From Spinellus fusiger (Eukaryota; Mucoromycota; Mucoromycetes; Mucorales; Phycomycetaceae), in assembly GCA_025094145.1 (NCBI GenBank), contig JALLLS010000020.1:248001-312000 (forward strand): a stretch of DNA of 64,000 nucleotides. Direction: 5' to 3'. Shown here piece after piece: positions 25,304 to 37,249 of this stretch. The notes beneath the pieces were generated by a model. That model searched no databases. It was given only the letters and a program-made list of their open reading frames with translations, and was not told the DNA's origin. Position numbers and translations under genes: made by a program. Each line of letters begins with the position of its first letter. The first letter of the stretch is position 1.

Positions 25304-26059
25304 AATGTAATACCAAAGAAGAGTGCTATTTCCTAGTGAAGCAGCTGAAATTATAGACTAAATAAATAAATAGACTAACCTTTGAGATTGGATCCTAATA
25401 ACTTATGCAAGGTGTCTTTTTTGTTTACAATAAGAGTCTACAGTCCTGTGTAAATGAGTAGATAGAGATGATACTTGGGATAGATGTCATTGCACTCTTC
25501 ACAATGCATCTCTAATAAAGTCTATTGAGTGGCTGAGTTTAAACACACTCCTTCAACAGATCCATCTCATAGTATCGCATGAATCCACCCGTCTGACAGT
25601 GTTGTTATTGTACAGATGGACTGTGGAGAGGTACTGTTCTACGACAGCTGTAGTCTTTTATTTATTTGACCTTTCTTTTATTTTCTTTTTCTTTTTTCTT
25701 TTTGGATACTGGCCTATGTATTCCCAGTAACACAACTCTTACCTATAGCCCTATTTATTACATGTTAATTAACTACCCTGCTATTATTCATTGTACCTTA
25801 CCTTAATTATCGGCACACCAGTAGGCTCATACAATACAGTCACTTTCTAGTCTACACTCTTATTGTACTGGAAAGTACAAGTTGTACTGGAGATATAGAA
25901 CACTCCTATAGATCCAGTGACGCAACGCAAATCTACACACCATCGGTCTTTTAAAGGATATCAAGCGTGACAGAAGAGGCCAGTACGACACCTCTAACCG
26001 AGAAACAAGTTCAAAAGAACATCTTAGTAAAGAACAGAGAAGAAATAAAGAAAGAAAAA
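25304..26059. other. intergenic region with a solo MITE end
   Basis: No gene is seen. At 25439 a TA is followed by CAGTCCTGTGTAAATGAGTA, closely matching the terminal repeat of the MITE at 59355-59886. A matching opposite end was not found with confidence. A pyrimidine-rich stretch lies at 25672-25700. Confidence 0.45.
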
Positions 26060-27288
26060 ATGAGTCTTCCAGAAGAGCTAAAGTACATTTCGCCCTTTAT
26101 ACAAAGAAGCCAAGAACTGGCTCAAAGAGATCCTACGATAGCCTATTATGGTAACTACTCTGAAGTGTTTAACCTGTACCAGTGTGTTTATATTAATATA
26201 AATATACCTACAAATACCTATACACAAACATATAGCACAGTATTATGCCATCCAACTTGCCATTACAAAAGGACCCAAGACTGAACAGACAACTGCCTAT
26301 TTGTCACACTTGCTGGATTCTCTAGAACATGTAAGGACTGTTTATATTCTCCTCAAGCACTCCTTTAGTAGTGATATTGATGTGCTTATCTCTGTATTGA
26401 CCAGCTCAAGAGCACACTTGGTGACTTCAAGGAAGCTATCACCGATGATCTTGTGGGCTATGCTCACGTAGAGAACTTTGCTCTCAAGGTATTTCTTAAT
26501 GCTGATAACGAAGATAGAGAAGGAAAGGCATCAAAGTAAGCTCTACGACTGTTACTACTAGAGGAATCCGGGCAATATGGGAATTGATGTGTTGATGTAG
26601 GAAAACAGCAAAGACATTTGTGGCTGCCTCTGTCTTTTTGGAGATATTAAAGACCTTTGGAGAATTAGATCCAGAGATAGAAGCAAAGATAAAGTATGCA
26701 AAATGGAAGGCTGCCGATATCCTCAAGGCTCTAAGAGAAGGAAGAACACCCATGGCAGGACCCCCTGGTGGTATAGAGCAGAAAGATATAGAACTAGACT
26801 CAACAGCAGTAGACTCAACACCTGCTCCCAAAGACACAGTTACTTCTGAAAATGCTCCTCCTTCTCTTCCCACTGTAGTAAGACACACTACACCTACCAT
26901 CTCAGAATTCCCTAGTCCACCCTCCAACTTCACTGCTCCTTTGCCTTCTACACCTACAGACAAGGATGACTCCATGCTCTTTGACACACCACCCACACCA
27001 CCCACAGTGCCTACTATTATGCCTCATGTGCCTGCAAACACAGGAACCAATCACTCGATTCCTGCTCCTGACATTGCTCCACAGCCAACATCCCTTGTCG
27101 CTGGCTACCCACCCCAACCTACTTCTAGTCCTCAGTTCATCAGTGACACATCCATTGCTGATGCTCAGAAGAATGCTAAGTGGGCTATTAGTGCTCTCAA
27201 CTATGATGACATTCCTACTGCAAGACTACAGCTATTATCAGCACTGAACCATATTGGCTACAATCAGAGCAATAACTTTGGATTCTGA
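26060..27288 (+). CDS. VTA1: Vta1/LIP5, activator of the Vps4 AAA ATPase
   Basis: I join 26060-26150, 26236-26330, 26405-26535 and 26601-27288, 334 residues. The N-terminal tandem MIT-like domain is clear: LPEELKYISPFIQRSQELAQ, RDPTIAYYAQYYAIQLAI, DDLVGYAHVENFALKVFL, NADNEDREGK, and FGELDPEIEAKIKYAKWKAA. A Pro/Thr/Ser-rich linker covers about residues 165-270. The C-terminal VSL domain, which binds Vps4, ends the protein (DAQKNAKWAISALNYDDI, ARLQLLSALNHIGY). Vta1 promotes Vps4 assembly and ESCRT-III recycling at endosomes. The ATG at 26060 is chosen because MSLPEELK fits the family; the frame opens further upstream only from a GTG. The gene converges on CSN2, with 191 bp between stops. Confidence 0.92.
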
Positions 27289-27479
27289 AGCATCTCCTAT
27301 GTAGATGTAGATGCATATCTATGTCTATGTCTATGTATGAATAAGGAGATAGGTAGATGACCCTCTATCACATTGTATGTAGAATATTGGCATCATAGCA
27401 TAAAATACACATACTTGTCTGTATATTTTCTTTCTTTCTTTCTTTCTCCAGCAGCAGTATGCATTGAGCCTACTAAATA

Positions 27480-29563
27480 CTACGTTGCCTTTTCAATGAC
27501 AGTGCTTTTCAATAGAGAAACATTGACAGACCATTTCTCAATAGCTTCATACCGAGGAGTGTCCGTCAGCCTATTTTATATGAATCAATCCATCTCGTAT
27601 ATAAATGTGTGTGTGTATGTGTGTATGTTTCTTACTTTCTATCAAGTTCAAGCCTGGAGTTCACCTGGTCAATTCTGCCTGCTATCTTCTCATTAAGAAT
27701 AAGACCCACTAACAATTCTTCTACTTCTTCGACAGAGATATTGAGTTGCTATTCATGGGATATTGATATTAAATGTCTTTCTTGGGGATTTTTGTTTTCG
27801 TTTTACCTTGGAGATAAATTCCAGGTTTATTCTTGTGTATGGCTTGATAAGTTTAATAAGGACTTGTGTACGGATATTCTTAAGTACATCATCAATGTAG
27901 GCACGAATAAAGGTATCACCCATAATGTAGGCACGATTGACTAATAGAATAGACAATGAGAGTATCAGCTCTGTGTCTGTGGATCTATCTTGTGGATCTC
28001 TACTGACTTACTGTTCAATACCTTCTCAAATTCGTGGATCTCTTTTCTTTGGTAGGCACTCACAAGATTGGTCATGGCTACAATCTCCTTGTCGTTTTTA
28101 TACCTAATTAGAGCATCATTACCTATAAAGATACAGATAGACACTTACGGTTTAGTCTCTTGAGAATCAAATGGGTTGATCTGTGACTCTGTTAACATGG
28201 TAGCTAATACTAAATACTTGAGGACTTGAATACGCTGTGGACTTCCTGCTTCATCGTAGTTCTTAAAGGACTCAAAGAAATCTGTCTGTGCATCATCCCA
28301 CTGCTCTAGATAGGGTATAAGTCCTACCCCTCCTATGCCACTGATACTCACTTTCACTCATATGCATTTTACCACCACATTCACGAATCACGCCCATAAT
28401 ACGTGGATGTGGGATGGCTGATTTGATACTAATACACTGCTGGTACAATTCCTATAGACTCCATCATTAGCCTTTACTCTTCCTGCTTATGTCTACCTAC
28501 TTATCTATCTGTAGCATTATACTCTCACCTTTAACTTTTTGTTATTCTTTGTCTCTGTATGCATCTGGATTTCCAAAGCAAGCACTTCCAATAAGTGAGT
28601 TCCCTTTCTCTGATCATCTGTGCCATCATCTTTTTGACAAGCAATATGCAATTGACGGAGAATCTGTGGTGTGGATGAGTCCAATGAGTCCATACATTGA
28701 GTAGGATGCCAATGTATGTACCTTGTTCAGTCTGCCATACTCTTTACGATCCAACCACAACTTGGCTAATTTCAAATTGGTTTTCACTCGTAGACGCTAT
28801 ACATAGATACTGAGTCCTTGTTGGTGTTGGTGTTGGTATAGGAAGAACACACCTCATTTTTACTCTCAAAAAGAGACTCAAGGGTTGTTTCATAAAATCT
28901 CTCCATAAATGACATATTATCTGCTGTGGATACATAGTCGAGTATATTATTGATACTCTTTTCGCTATAGTTGCGAGTGACGGAAGATTTGATATAAGTG
29001 AGTAGCTGTTGGTAATAGAGAAGTGTCTATGCAAACACCACCCAAGAGAACAGTATGAGATTCTCTCTCTCTCCTTCTCTCTCTCCTTCTCCCCTGCTCT
29101 TCCTTTTACCTGTTCAAATCTGTTCAATTGGAAAGATATCTTGACCATTTGCTTTAATGCCTTGAATCCCCTAATAACCCCATACAGTATAAGGTGAGGT
29201 TTGACCTGAGTGTAGCTTACCAATCTCCCTTTTCTTCTTCAGCATCCACTACACTCTGGAACTCGGCAACAGCACCTTCGGGATCATCCTCCTTTCTTGC
29301 TAGAATGAATAAATAAACAGTCATTGAGTCAAAAGCACTCTCTTTTCCTCTTATCAACAGAACACTCTAAAGTACCTTTGGCATTATAGTACATATTCTC
29401 CATATTCACATCAGGCAGCTCTTCCTCATCGCCTTCTTCATAGTCAAAGTCATAGTCCTATTTCATAAGTAAGTTTGTTTATTTATATAGAAGAGAAGAA
29501 AACACTTTTAGTTTGGGTGTTTACCTGTTCATCATCTTCAAGCATAAAGTCATCGTCGCTCAT
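27480..29563 (-). CDS. CSN2: COP9 signalosome subunit 2
   Basis: Thirteen exons join as complement(27480-27570, 27636-27748, 27807-27940, 28012-28103, 28149-28305, 28352-28451, 28529-28663, 28722-28796, 28853-29026, 29110-29170, 29221-29299, 29376-29457, 29525-29563), giving 443 residues, the same length as human CSN2. The start [20 protein letters not shown] and [17 protein letters not shown] match the family. Inner blocks include [14 protein letters not shown] (here [16 protein letters not shown] with intervening Ser), [54 protein letters not shown] and [20 protein letters not shown]; the PCI domain ends with [14 protein letters not shown]2 is a scaffold of the signalosome that removes Nedd8 from cullins. 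Introns are 45-83 nt. Several GACGTG motifs lie 60-130 bp upstream of the start. Confidence 0.95.
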
Positions 29564-30517
29564 TATAGAAGTGTCAAGGAGAAGAGAGGGATAAAAGAGT
29601 GATAAATAAAAGAGGACAAGAAGAGAAGAGTGACGTGCTTCTCTTTTCACGTCTATTTTACATAGTTGTTAATGAGTGACGTGCCATGGTCAATGGTTGG
29701 GGTGGTCTTTTACTGTCTCTTGTGAATATCCATGGCTACCTATTTTACTGTCTATTTCACTGTCTATTTCACTGTCTATTGATCTATTGATCTATATTAG
29801 CAGTCTTGAAAAGAACAAATACAGAAGAGTCAGAGAACAGTGACTGTAGAATAAGAAACAACAGCCCTGTACTTGTCCTTTAATGTATTTTAGCAGTAGA
29901 AGAGTAGTAGTGCTATTATTATGCGCTATATGTTCATTTGTTTGTTTATTTTTCATGCTATAGAAAGGGCCATAAGTACAACAAGTCATAAAGACATTGG
30001 AGAAGATCGGACCATGGATCTGTTAGCGGACTTATGCAAGTCAAAGCTATGTTGAGCAAGAACAGTGAAAAAGAAAAGAAAAAGTAATAATAATAACATT
30101 TCATTCTATATTTTAATCTATATTTTAATATACACTCTAATCTACTGTGGACAGGATACAACTCAATGTGGAAATAAATAAATGAGTCCCCACTTAAAGA
30201 GAGTAGTCACGCCATCCTCATCATCAATTAGATAGACTCACTTACCTACACTTTGATATTGTATCTATTTAAAACAAAGCCAACACTGCTCTTCTTCTTT
30301 TATTTACTTTTTTATTTACTTTTTTTTCTCTTGTCATTAATATCAGTGCTACTGCTCTTCTTCTTATTCCCTTCACTCATACTCCACACATAAACTCACT
30401 TACTCTTATTCTTATTATCAAGTGAAGAAGAGTGTGATTTATCTGGTAAGCTTCTACTGCCAGTACTGCAGTGTCGATATCTCACTCTATACTGTCTCCC
30501 TTGTATGTGTAGCACCA
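29564..30517. other. intergenic, divergent promoter region
   Basis: CSN2 and KOG1 diverge from this region. GACGTG/CACGTC motifs occur at about 29631, 29649 and 29670 on the CSN2 side. A CT-rich leader with TTTATTTACTTTT repeats and a possible 5' UTR intron (acceptor at about 30511) lies before KOG1. No gene is seen. Confidence 0.45.
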
Positions 30518-33500
30518 ATGCCAACTGCCATACAACTACCACTCAACCACGATCTTACCACCAACGAAGACGCTAGAAGTACCAGCAGCACACTCGTTAA
30601 TGGAGAAGCAGGTGTTAGAAATGAAGACGCTTTACCAGAACCCTCACAAGAAAACACTCGACATGACACTATCAACCCACTGTCATCTGTCCGTCATGGA
30701 TTTGACGAAGAAACATACGAAGAAGATATTATGAGATTCCTCTATTACTCTGAGAAAAGACATGACACACTTGCCCATGCCAACCCTAACGGACAAAACA
30801 CTCTACTCGACTGGGTAAGCCTTCTTCATTCCATTTCCCCTGCCTTTTTCCTAGACTTCCTCGTTTCTTTCTAGCACTGGCAATAATGATAGTAATAAAT
30901 AAATAAAAAAAGGCAACTCATCCTCCCTTCACTCTTGCAACTTTTACTAGCGACTAAGAGAACGCATAAAAACAGTGTCAGGCAAGTAAACACACTCCAC
31001 TTGCCTGTTCTTCTTTGACTCTGCTTTTAACATCCTACTAGGTCTTCTTGTGGTGTGTCTTAATATTGGTACTGACCCACCAGATGTTGTAAAGACAAGT
31101 CCTTGTGCTAAGTTCGAATGCTGGATTGACCCCTTTCTACTCGTCCCTTTGAAATCCCTCGAAGCCATTGGAAAGAACCTCCACACCCAATACGAGAATA
31201 TCAATGGCCGAACTCGATTCAAGCTGTCGTTGGATCCTTCTGTTGAGGAAACCAAAAAGGTATGCTGCCAAATGAGACGCAATGCAAAAGAGGAGCGGAT
31301 TCTGTTTCATTACAACGGACATGGTGTGCCCAAACCCACCGCCAGTGGTGAGATCTGGGTATTCAATCGCAATTACACGCAATACATTCCTGTCTCTCTG
31401 TTTGACTTGCAATCATGGCTTGGCTCGCCTGTGATTTATGTATGGGATTGTTCTTCGGCTGGCAATATCATCAATGCCTTTAATCGGTTTGCTGAGCAAC
31501 GCGACACAGAAGCCCTTCGACTGGCTCAGCAGCACCAGGGAGCATTGCCCAGTTCAGCGTGGAGAGATAGTATTCAACTGGCAGCGTGTGGTCCTACAGA
31601 GACACTGCCAATGAACCCAGATCTGCCTGCCGATGTATTCACTGCCTGCCTCACTACGCCTATTGAAATGTCACTGCGATGGGTAGTGATGCGTAACCCT
31701 CTCCTCACCTCTAACATTACTATGGAAATGGTTCTAAGACTACCAGGAAGAGCCACCGAGAGAAGAACTCCCTTGGGTGAATTGAATTGGATATTTACTG
31801 CTGTTACAGACACAATTGCGTGGTGTGTACTGCAAGACGATCCTGAACTGTTTAAGCGTCTGTTTCGTCAGGATTTAACCGTTGCCTCCATGTTTAGAAA
31901 CTACTTGTTGGCAGAGAGAATCATGCGCTCTTACCAATGCACACCCATGTCCACACCTGCCCTGCCAGAGACACACGACCATCCAATGTGGCAATCATGG
32001 GATCTTGCTGTCGATATGTGTCTTTTCCAGCTGCCTGCATTATTAGCAGCAGAATCAGGAGGACCTGCGTACCAGTACCAATCCAGCACTTTCTTTGCTG
32101 AACAGCTCACAGCCTTTGAGGTCTGGTTATCAGAGGGGGCTGTCAACCCAAAGATCCCAGAACAACTGCCCATTGTACTGCAGGTGCTTCTTAGTCAAGT
32201 GCATCGTCTGAGAGCGCTGATCTTACTCAGTCGGTTCTTGGATTTAGGTGCATGGGCTGTCAATGCTGCCCTGTCAGTGGGCATCTTTCCTTATGTGCTG
32301 AAACTGCTCCAGAGTCCAGCAGCTGAACTGAAGCCTGTGTTGGTGTTTATATGGGCCCGTATTCTTGCTGTAGATCGATCCTGCCAAAATGACCTGCTAA
32401 AAGACCACGGCTATGCCTATTTTATTAACATTCTGACACCTAACAATGCCATGCTCAGTATTCCCCATGTCTCTGAACATCGTGCCATGAGTGCCTTTAT
32501 TCTCTCTGTGTTTTGTACAGATTTCAAAATGGGACAACAGGCATGTCTTCGTGGCAATGTCATTGCTGCATGTCTAGCCCACGTAAGAGACCCTGACCCT
32601 CTCCTGCGACAATGGGTCTGCTTGTGTCTTGCTCAAGTATGGATGAACAACAGTGAGGCCAAGTTAGCCGCCGTTGCTGAAAACGGACATGAGAAACTAT
32701 GTGCCCTTCTCTCAGACAGTGTTCCTGAAGTGCGTGCATCAGCCATGTATGCCCTTGGGACCTTTCTAGGAGACCCCAACAAAACAGAGCAGATTGCCAA
32801 TATAGAACACAACATTGCTATTTTTGCCTTGTCTGCCATGTTGGATGGCTCTCCTATTGTGCGCAAGGAATTTGTCGTGGCTTTGTCCCATATTGTGCAC
32901 CAAGTGGGTCCAGCTAAATTCCTTGCTGCTGCTAGTCAAACCATTGAAGAAGACCATAACCAACGCAATTTACATTCAGAAGATCGGAAAATAGGACACC
33001 GTGCACGACCTGCAGAGTGGCGTCCCACCCCAACAGACCACTCCTTTGGCACGACCAGCTATGACTCTGTCTATGCTGTGATGTGGAAAGCCCTCCTCAA
33101 TCTGTCGGTGGATCCCCACCCTATTGTTTCTCAAACAGCATCCATCGTTGTGGATTATATCAATACCATGCTACTGAGCACACCTGCATTGAGTGAGTAT
33201 GCCTCTTCTATTGTGCGAGACTCTCTACATGCACTGGACTCGAATTACTCTGGCATGGACCGTGCTCAGTCCTTGGCGAACCACGATGACCATCGCTCAG
33301 TGTCCTTGTCGGCTGCTACGGGACGTCGACCTGCTAAACTCACTCGCTCAGTGTCCTTTGCATCTACTCTTCGCACCATCTATAACTTTGGTAATTTGAG
33401 TACAACAGGGATCTATGATCAGCATGCACCCAATCCACGCGATGTGGCAAGAATGGTGAGCCCGTTGACACAGCATGCAACCTCTTTGTTGGGAGCTAGC

Positions 33501-35435
33501 AAGGGGCCCTTTTCTTCTTCCTCCTCCTCTTCTTCTTCCTCTGTCTCTTCTGCTGCCATGGCTCTTGCTGCCAATGCTCGTCAAGGCCGTCAGCGCGGGA
33601 CTGAGTCTGTTTCTGATAAGGAGGCAGGAGGTGCGAATGAGGCAGAAAGCACACTGCCGCTTGTATCAGGGTTTTATGACTGGAGCTGTGAATACTTTAC
33701 AGAGCCACAGATGCGAGTAAGTGGGGCAGGGGAGATGGATGAGGGTGGAGCTGATAAGAGATGAGTAGGCAGCAGAAGCAGATGAGCCAGGCAGTGTGGT
33801 TTACAATCAGCGTAAATGGCGTAGAGCACGTAATGAAACCATCCTGGGAGAATCAAATGCAACCAAAGGCAGGGCTGGTAAGAATAGGAGAGAGAAAAGA
33901 GAGAGAAGAGAGAGAAGAGGTGTACAGAGTATCTTACTTGGGTGTTTAGGGACTAGCCGTTGGGAAGAGCAGATCATTTCAGTGTATAATGAGACAGAAG
34001 CAACGCGCCTCTTGTTTCATCAGTATGAGTCTCATCTTGTTGCTGCTGATGCTTATAATTGCATGGTGTATGTGTTTATTTTTATTTATTTTTGAGTGGG
34101 GCTATCTTAATGAGGCTATATACGATTGGGAAGAGAAGGACTAATGTATTCTTTACTGATATTAGCGTATGGGATTGGAAGACGGGTACACCTCTAAGTG
34201 TTATTGATAACCATAACCCTGTCAACAGCCGTATTACTGATATGAAGTTCATCAACGAAGATGATGTGGCTCTTTTACTGACCGGATCAGGTAAATAAAT
34301 AGCAGAGAAGGGAAGGGTGGATGTGTTGGAGTGTTTTTAGACTAATACAATTCTCTCTTTTTTCTTTTTCTTTTTTTCTTTTTTTCTTTTTTGGATTCTA
34401 GATGATGGTGTAATTCGTCTCTATAAGAATTATGATGGCAGTGAGCAAGAAGAGGCTATTCTTGTGAGTTCATGGAGGGCCCTTAAGGACATGGAGAAGA
34501 GTAGTTCAAGACAGAGTGGTTTGGTATGCGAATGGCACCAAAGTAGAGGCACACTGTTCACAGGAGGAGACATGCGTGTCATTAAAGTATGGGATGCTCA
34601 CCAAGAGATGACGATTATGGTAAGAGGACACTCTTCTTTTTCTTCTTCTTCTTCTTCTGTGGGTGGAGTGAATAACCCTGTCTGTTGTGGATGCTTAGGA
34701 TATTCCTACGCAATTCACAGCATGTGTGACCAGTATTACTAGTGATCAAGTCAATGGTAACATTATCATTGCTGGTTTTGGTGATGGTTTGATGGGAGTC
34801 TATGACAGACGTATTAAGAGCAATGCAGCGTAAGTGGGATATGTATTCCTTGTGTTGTTTGTTTGTCTGCTTATTTATTTATCTATAACGTAGCATGGTC
34901 CAACGGTGGGATGAACACAAGGCATGGATTACAAATGTACACCTTCAAAGAGATGGACACCGAGAATTAGTCTCGGGTGGATTTGGAGGTGACATAAAGA
35001 TTTGGGATATCCGCCAGTCCCACTCTTTGCATACCATAGAAGCCTATACACATGCTGATATGACAACCCTTGCTGTTCATGATCATAGTCAAGTTATCTG
35101 CAGGTAAGAAGGAAGAAGACTGGATGTGTCGATTCCCTCCTTTTTTTTTCTTTTTCTTATGTGTTTCCATTGATAAGTGCGGGAGATGATCAAGTCATTA
35201 AGGTGTGGAATATGGATGGAACAAAACTATCCACCCTTCGACCTTCTTCTGGATTCCTTGGTCAAAAGAGTTCCTGCACACGCTCGCTTGCTTTTCATCC
35301 TAATTTAATGGTCATGGCAGCCAGTGGTGATGATGGATACATTACGGTAAGTTGTGTATTCTAGTAGCAACTGAACTCATCTCTGTGTCTTCCTGTGTAT
35401 TCCTGTGCATCTCTATTTAGTTATATGGTGCTTAA
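30518..35435 (+). CDS. KOG1: Raptor/Kog1, TORC1 scaffold subunit
   Basis: I join 30518-30814, 30951-30981, 31042-33716, 33769-33877, 33950-34067, 34166-34290, 34402-34619, 34699-34829, 34894-35103, 35178-35346 and 35421-35435, 1365 residues. The Raptor N-terminal conserved (caspase-like) domain lies near residues 105-260: CLNIGTDPPDVVKTSPCAKF, RRNAKEERILFHYNGHGVPK and the DCSSAG turn. HEAT/ARM-like repeats follow (DPLLRQWVCLCLAQ, VPEVRASAMYALGTFLGDP). FYDWSCEYFTEPQM starts the linker, and the C-terminal part from about residue 1010 is a WD40 propeller (VVWDWKTG, VIKVWDAHQEM, DIKIWDIRQ, VIKVWNMDG). Raptor presents substrates to TOR kinase and senses nutrients at the vacuole. The second intron starts GCAAGT, a GC-AG intron. 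A serine run lies at about 33510-33548. Confidence 0.95.
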
Positions 35436-37249
35436 ACATGTCGATAGAGAATAAAAAGATAGTCATTAATAATGTATATATGAGTATGGATTGTTATTAC
35501 TACTAGTTACTATGACTACTCTTTCTCATGTGTATCCTAATGCTTACAAGTGAGTCCACATAGGAAAAACACCCTACAGCCCATCTATCCTTCTCTTATT
35601 CTTTACTAAATATTTATGGTCGGTCCTACATTATGTACACTACTTTCTTTGATATCCTGCGTGTTAATACATGTTTATTCTTCTGGACACATACTAAATG
35701 GAAATAATATGAGACTTCTCCCGTTGAATCTCGGATTTAAATAGGACACCAAGAACATTAAGTGCATAGAAACCCATGCTGATACTGTTTTAAATCTTTT
35801 ATTGTTAATACTCCATACCACTATTATTATTATTATTGTTATAATTATTATTATTTATGTTCCTATGATTCTATTGGATTTCAATTTATAATCACTTTTT
35901 ATCTTTCTGTAACTCCTTGGATATCACCCAAAAACATAAAGAAAATACATTATTTAAAACAACATTTAAGGGGGGGGGAAGAGAGAGTAATGTCTGAGTT
36001 TTATTGTCTAATATTTTTGCCTTTTTTTTTTATTCTGGCGCTATTTCAATTCCTCCACTTTTTATTTTCTTGTTTTGTGCGGGGAAAGGACATGTCCCAC
36101 TTAATATCCACACAAAACAATTTCTGACTTTTAAAAGGAGTGGTGGTGTTGATTCTCCACTGTGAATGTGCCAATGTGTAGTGGGATAAAGACGGAAACA
36201 CAACGGAAAGGAGTTTATGCCTTTTTTAGAGTCTATAAAAATGAAATTCGACACTAAAAATAAGTATTGAACAGTGACATTTTATTTGATTCAATGATGA
36301 TTTTTGGACAGTGGTAATGAGTGTTATGGACTCTGATTATTTGTGTGTGTGTGTGTGTTTCATAGAGGGAAATGGGTGGTGTATCCAAGAACAGTACGTG
36401 TCTACTCTGTGTGGAAGGAAGAATGTGACGTCTCTCTTTCTCTTCTTTAGTTAACAATGTCTAGTGTGGACATGAGAATTACTCCCAAAGCCAATAAGAA
36501 GAGGTATTTATCTGTCAATAAAGAGTGAGATGGATACGTAAATAGGCAAACTCAACGAACAAATAAGAAAATAAAAAAAAATAAAAAAAGACGTTTCCAT
36601 GGATGAAACTATTTCCTATAAAAGAGCAGCATCCCTAGTCTTTATTCCAGACGGTGTAGGACAATGATCATTGATTCTAAAAGGCAATCGCAGCTGTTTT
36701 GCCTGTCCACCCACCCACTGCCTTTAGACTCCTCCCAGTACAGATAGAATAGCAAAACAGCAGCACTACACATAGAAATACAGAAACAAACATCCCTCAT
36801 CCCATCCCATTTCTATTTCTATTCTATAACAAAGATAACCCTTTTCATCTGCTCATGTCGGCTATTGAAATGCATCGTACTAACGTCTCAGTCATTGCTT
36901 TTTATATTCCTAGGTAGCAAACATGTCAAGAGAACAGTCAAGGCTAAAAACAGACAAAATAAACTTTCACTTGCTTTTCTTTTGACGGGGAGATCCATAG
37001 ATATAAACGTAAATGGAACACGTTGAATATTCCAGCCAATAGAAGAAAGAGAAGAGCAGACTACCAAAACAGCTTTGTAAACATCACACTCCTTGGATTG
37101 TCTCTCTCACTGACCTTGATCCTGCTAGTCATGTGACATATAGCAGATTTTATCTGACATGTGAAAGAGACTATATAAGACGTTCCTATTTTTTCAAAAG
37201 ATAGATCTATATTTTCCTTCTCCTCTACCTCCTTACCCATTCGTTATCT
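35436..37249. other. intergenic region
   Basis: No gene is seen in 1.8 kb. There is a run of nine G at about 35970-35978, a (GT)n tract near 36343-36358, and short frames at 36030-36457 with no motif. Confidence 0.5.

Noticed and set aside
25967..26059. A 31-codon extension upstream of the VTA1 start
   Set aside because: The frame opens only from GTG, and the ATG at 26060 fits the family start.
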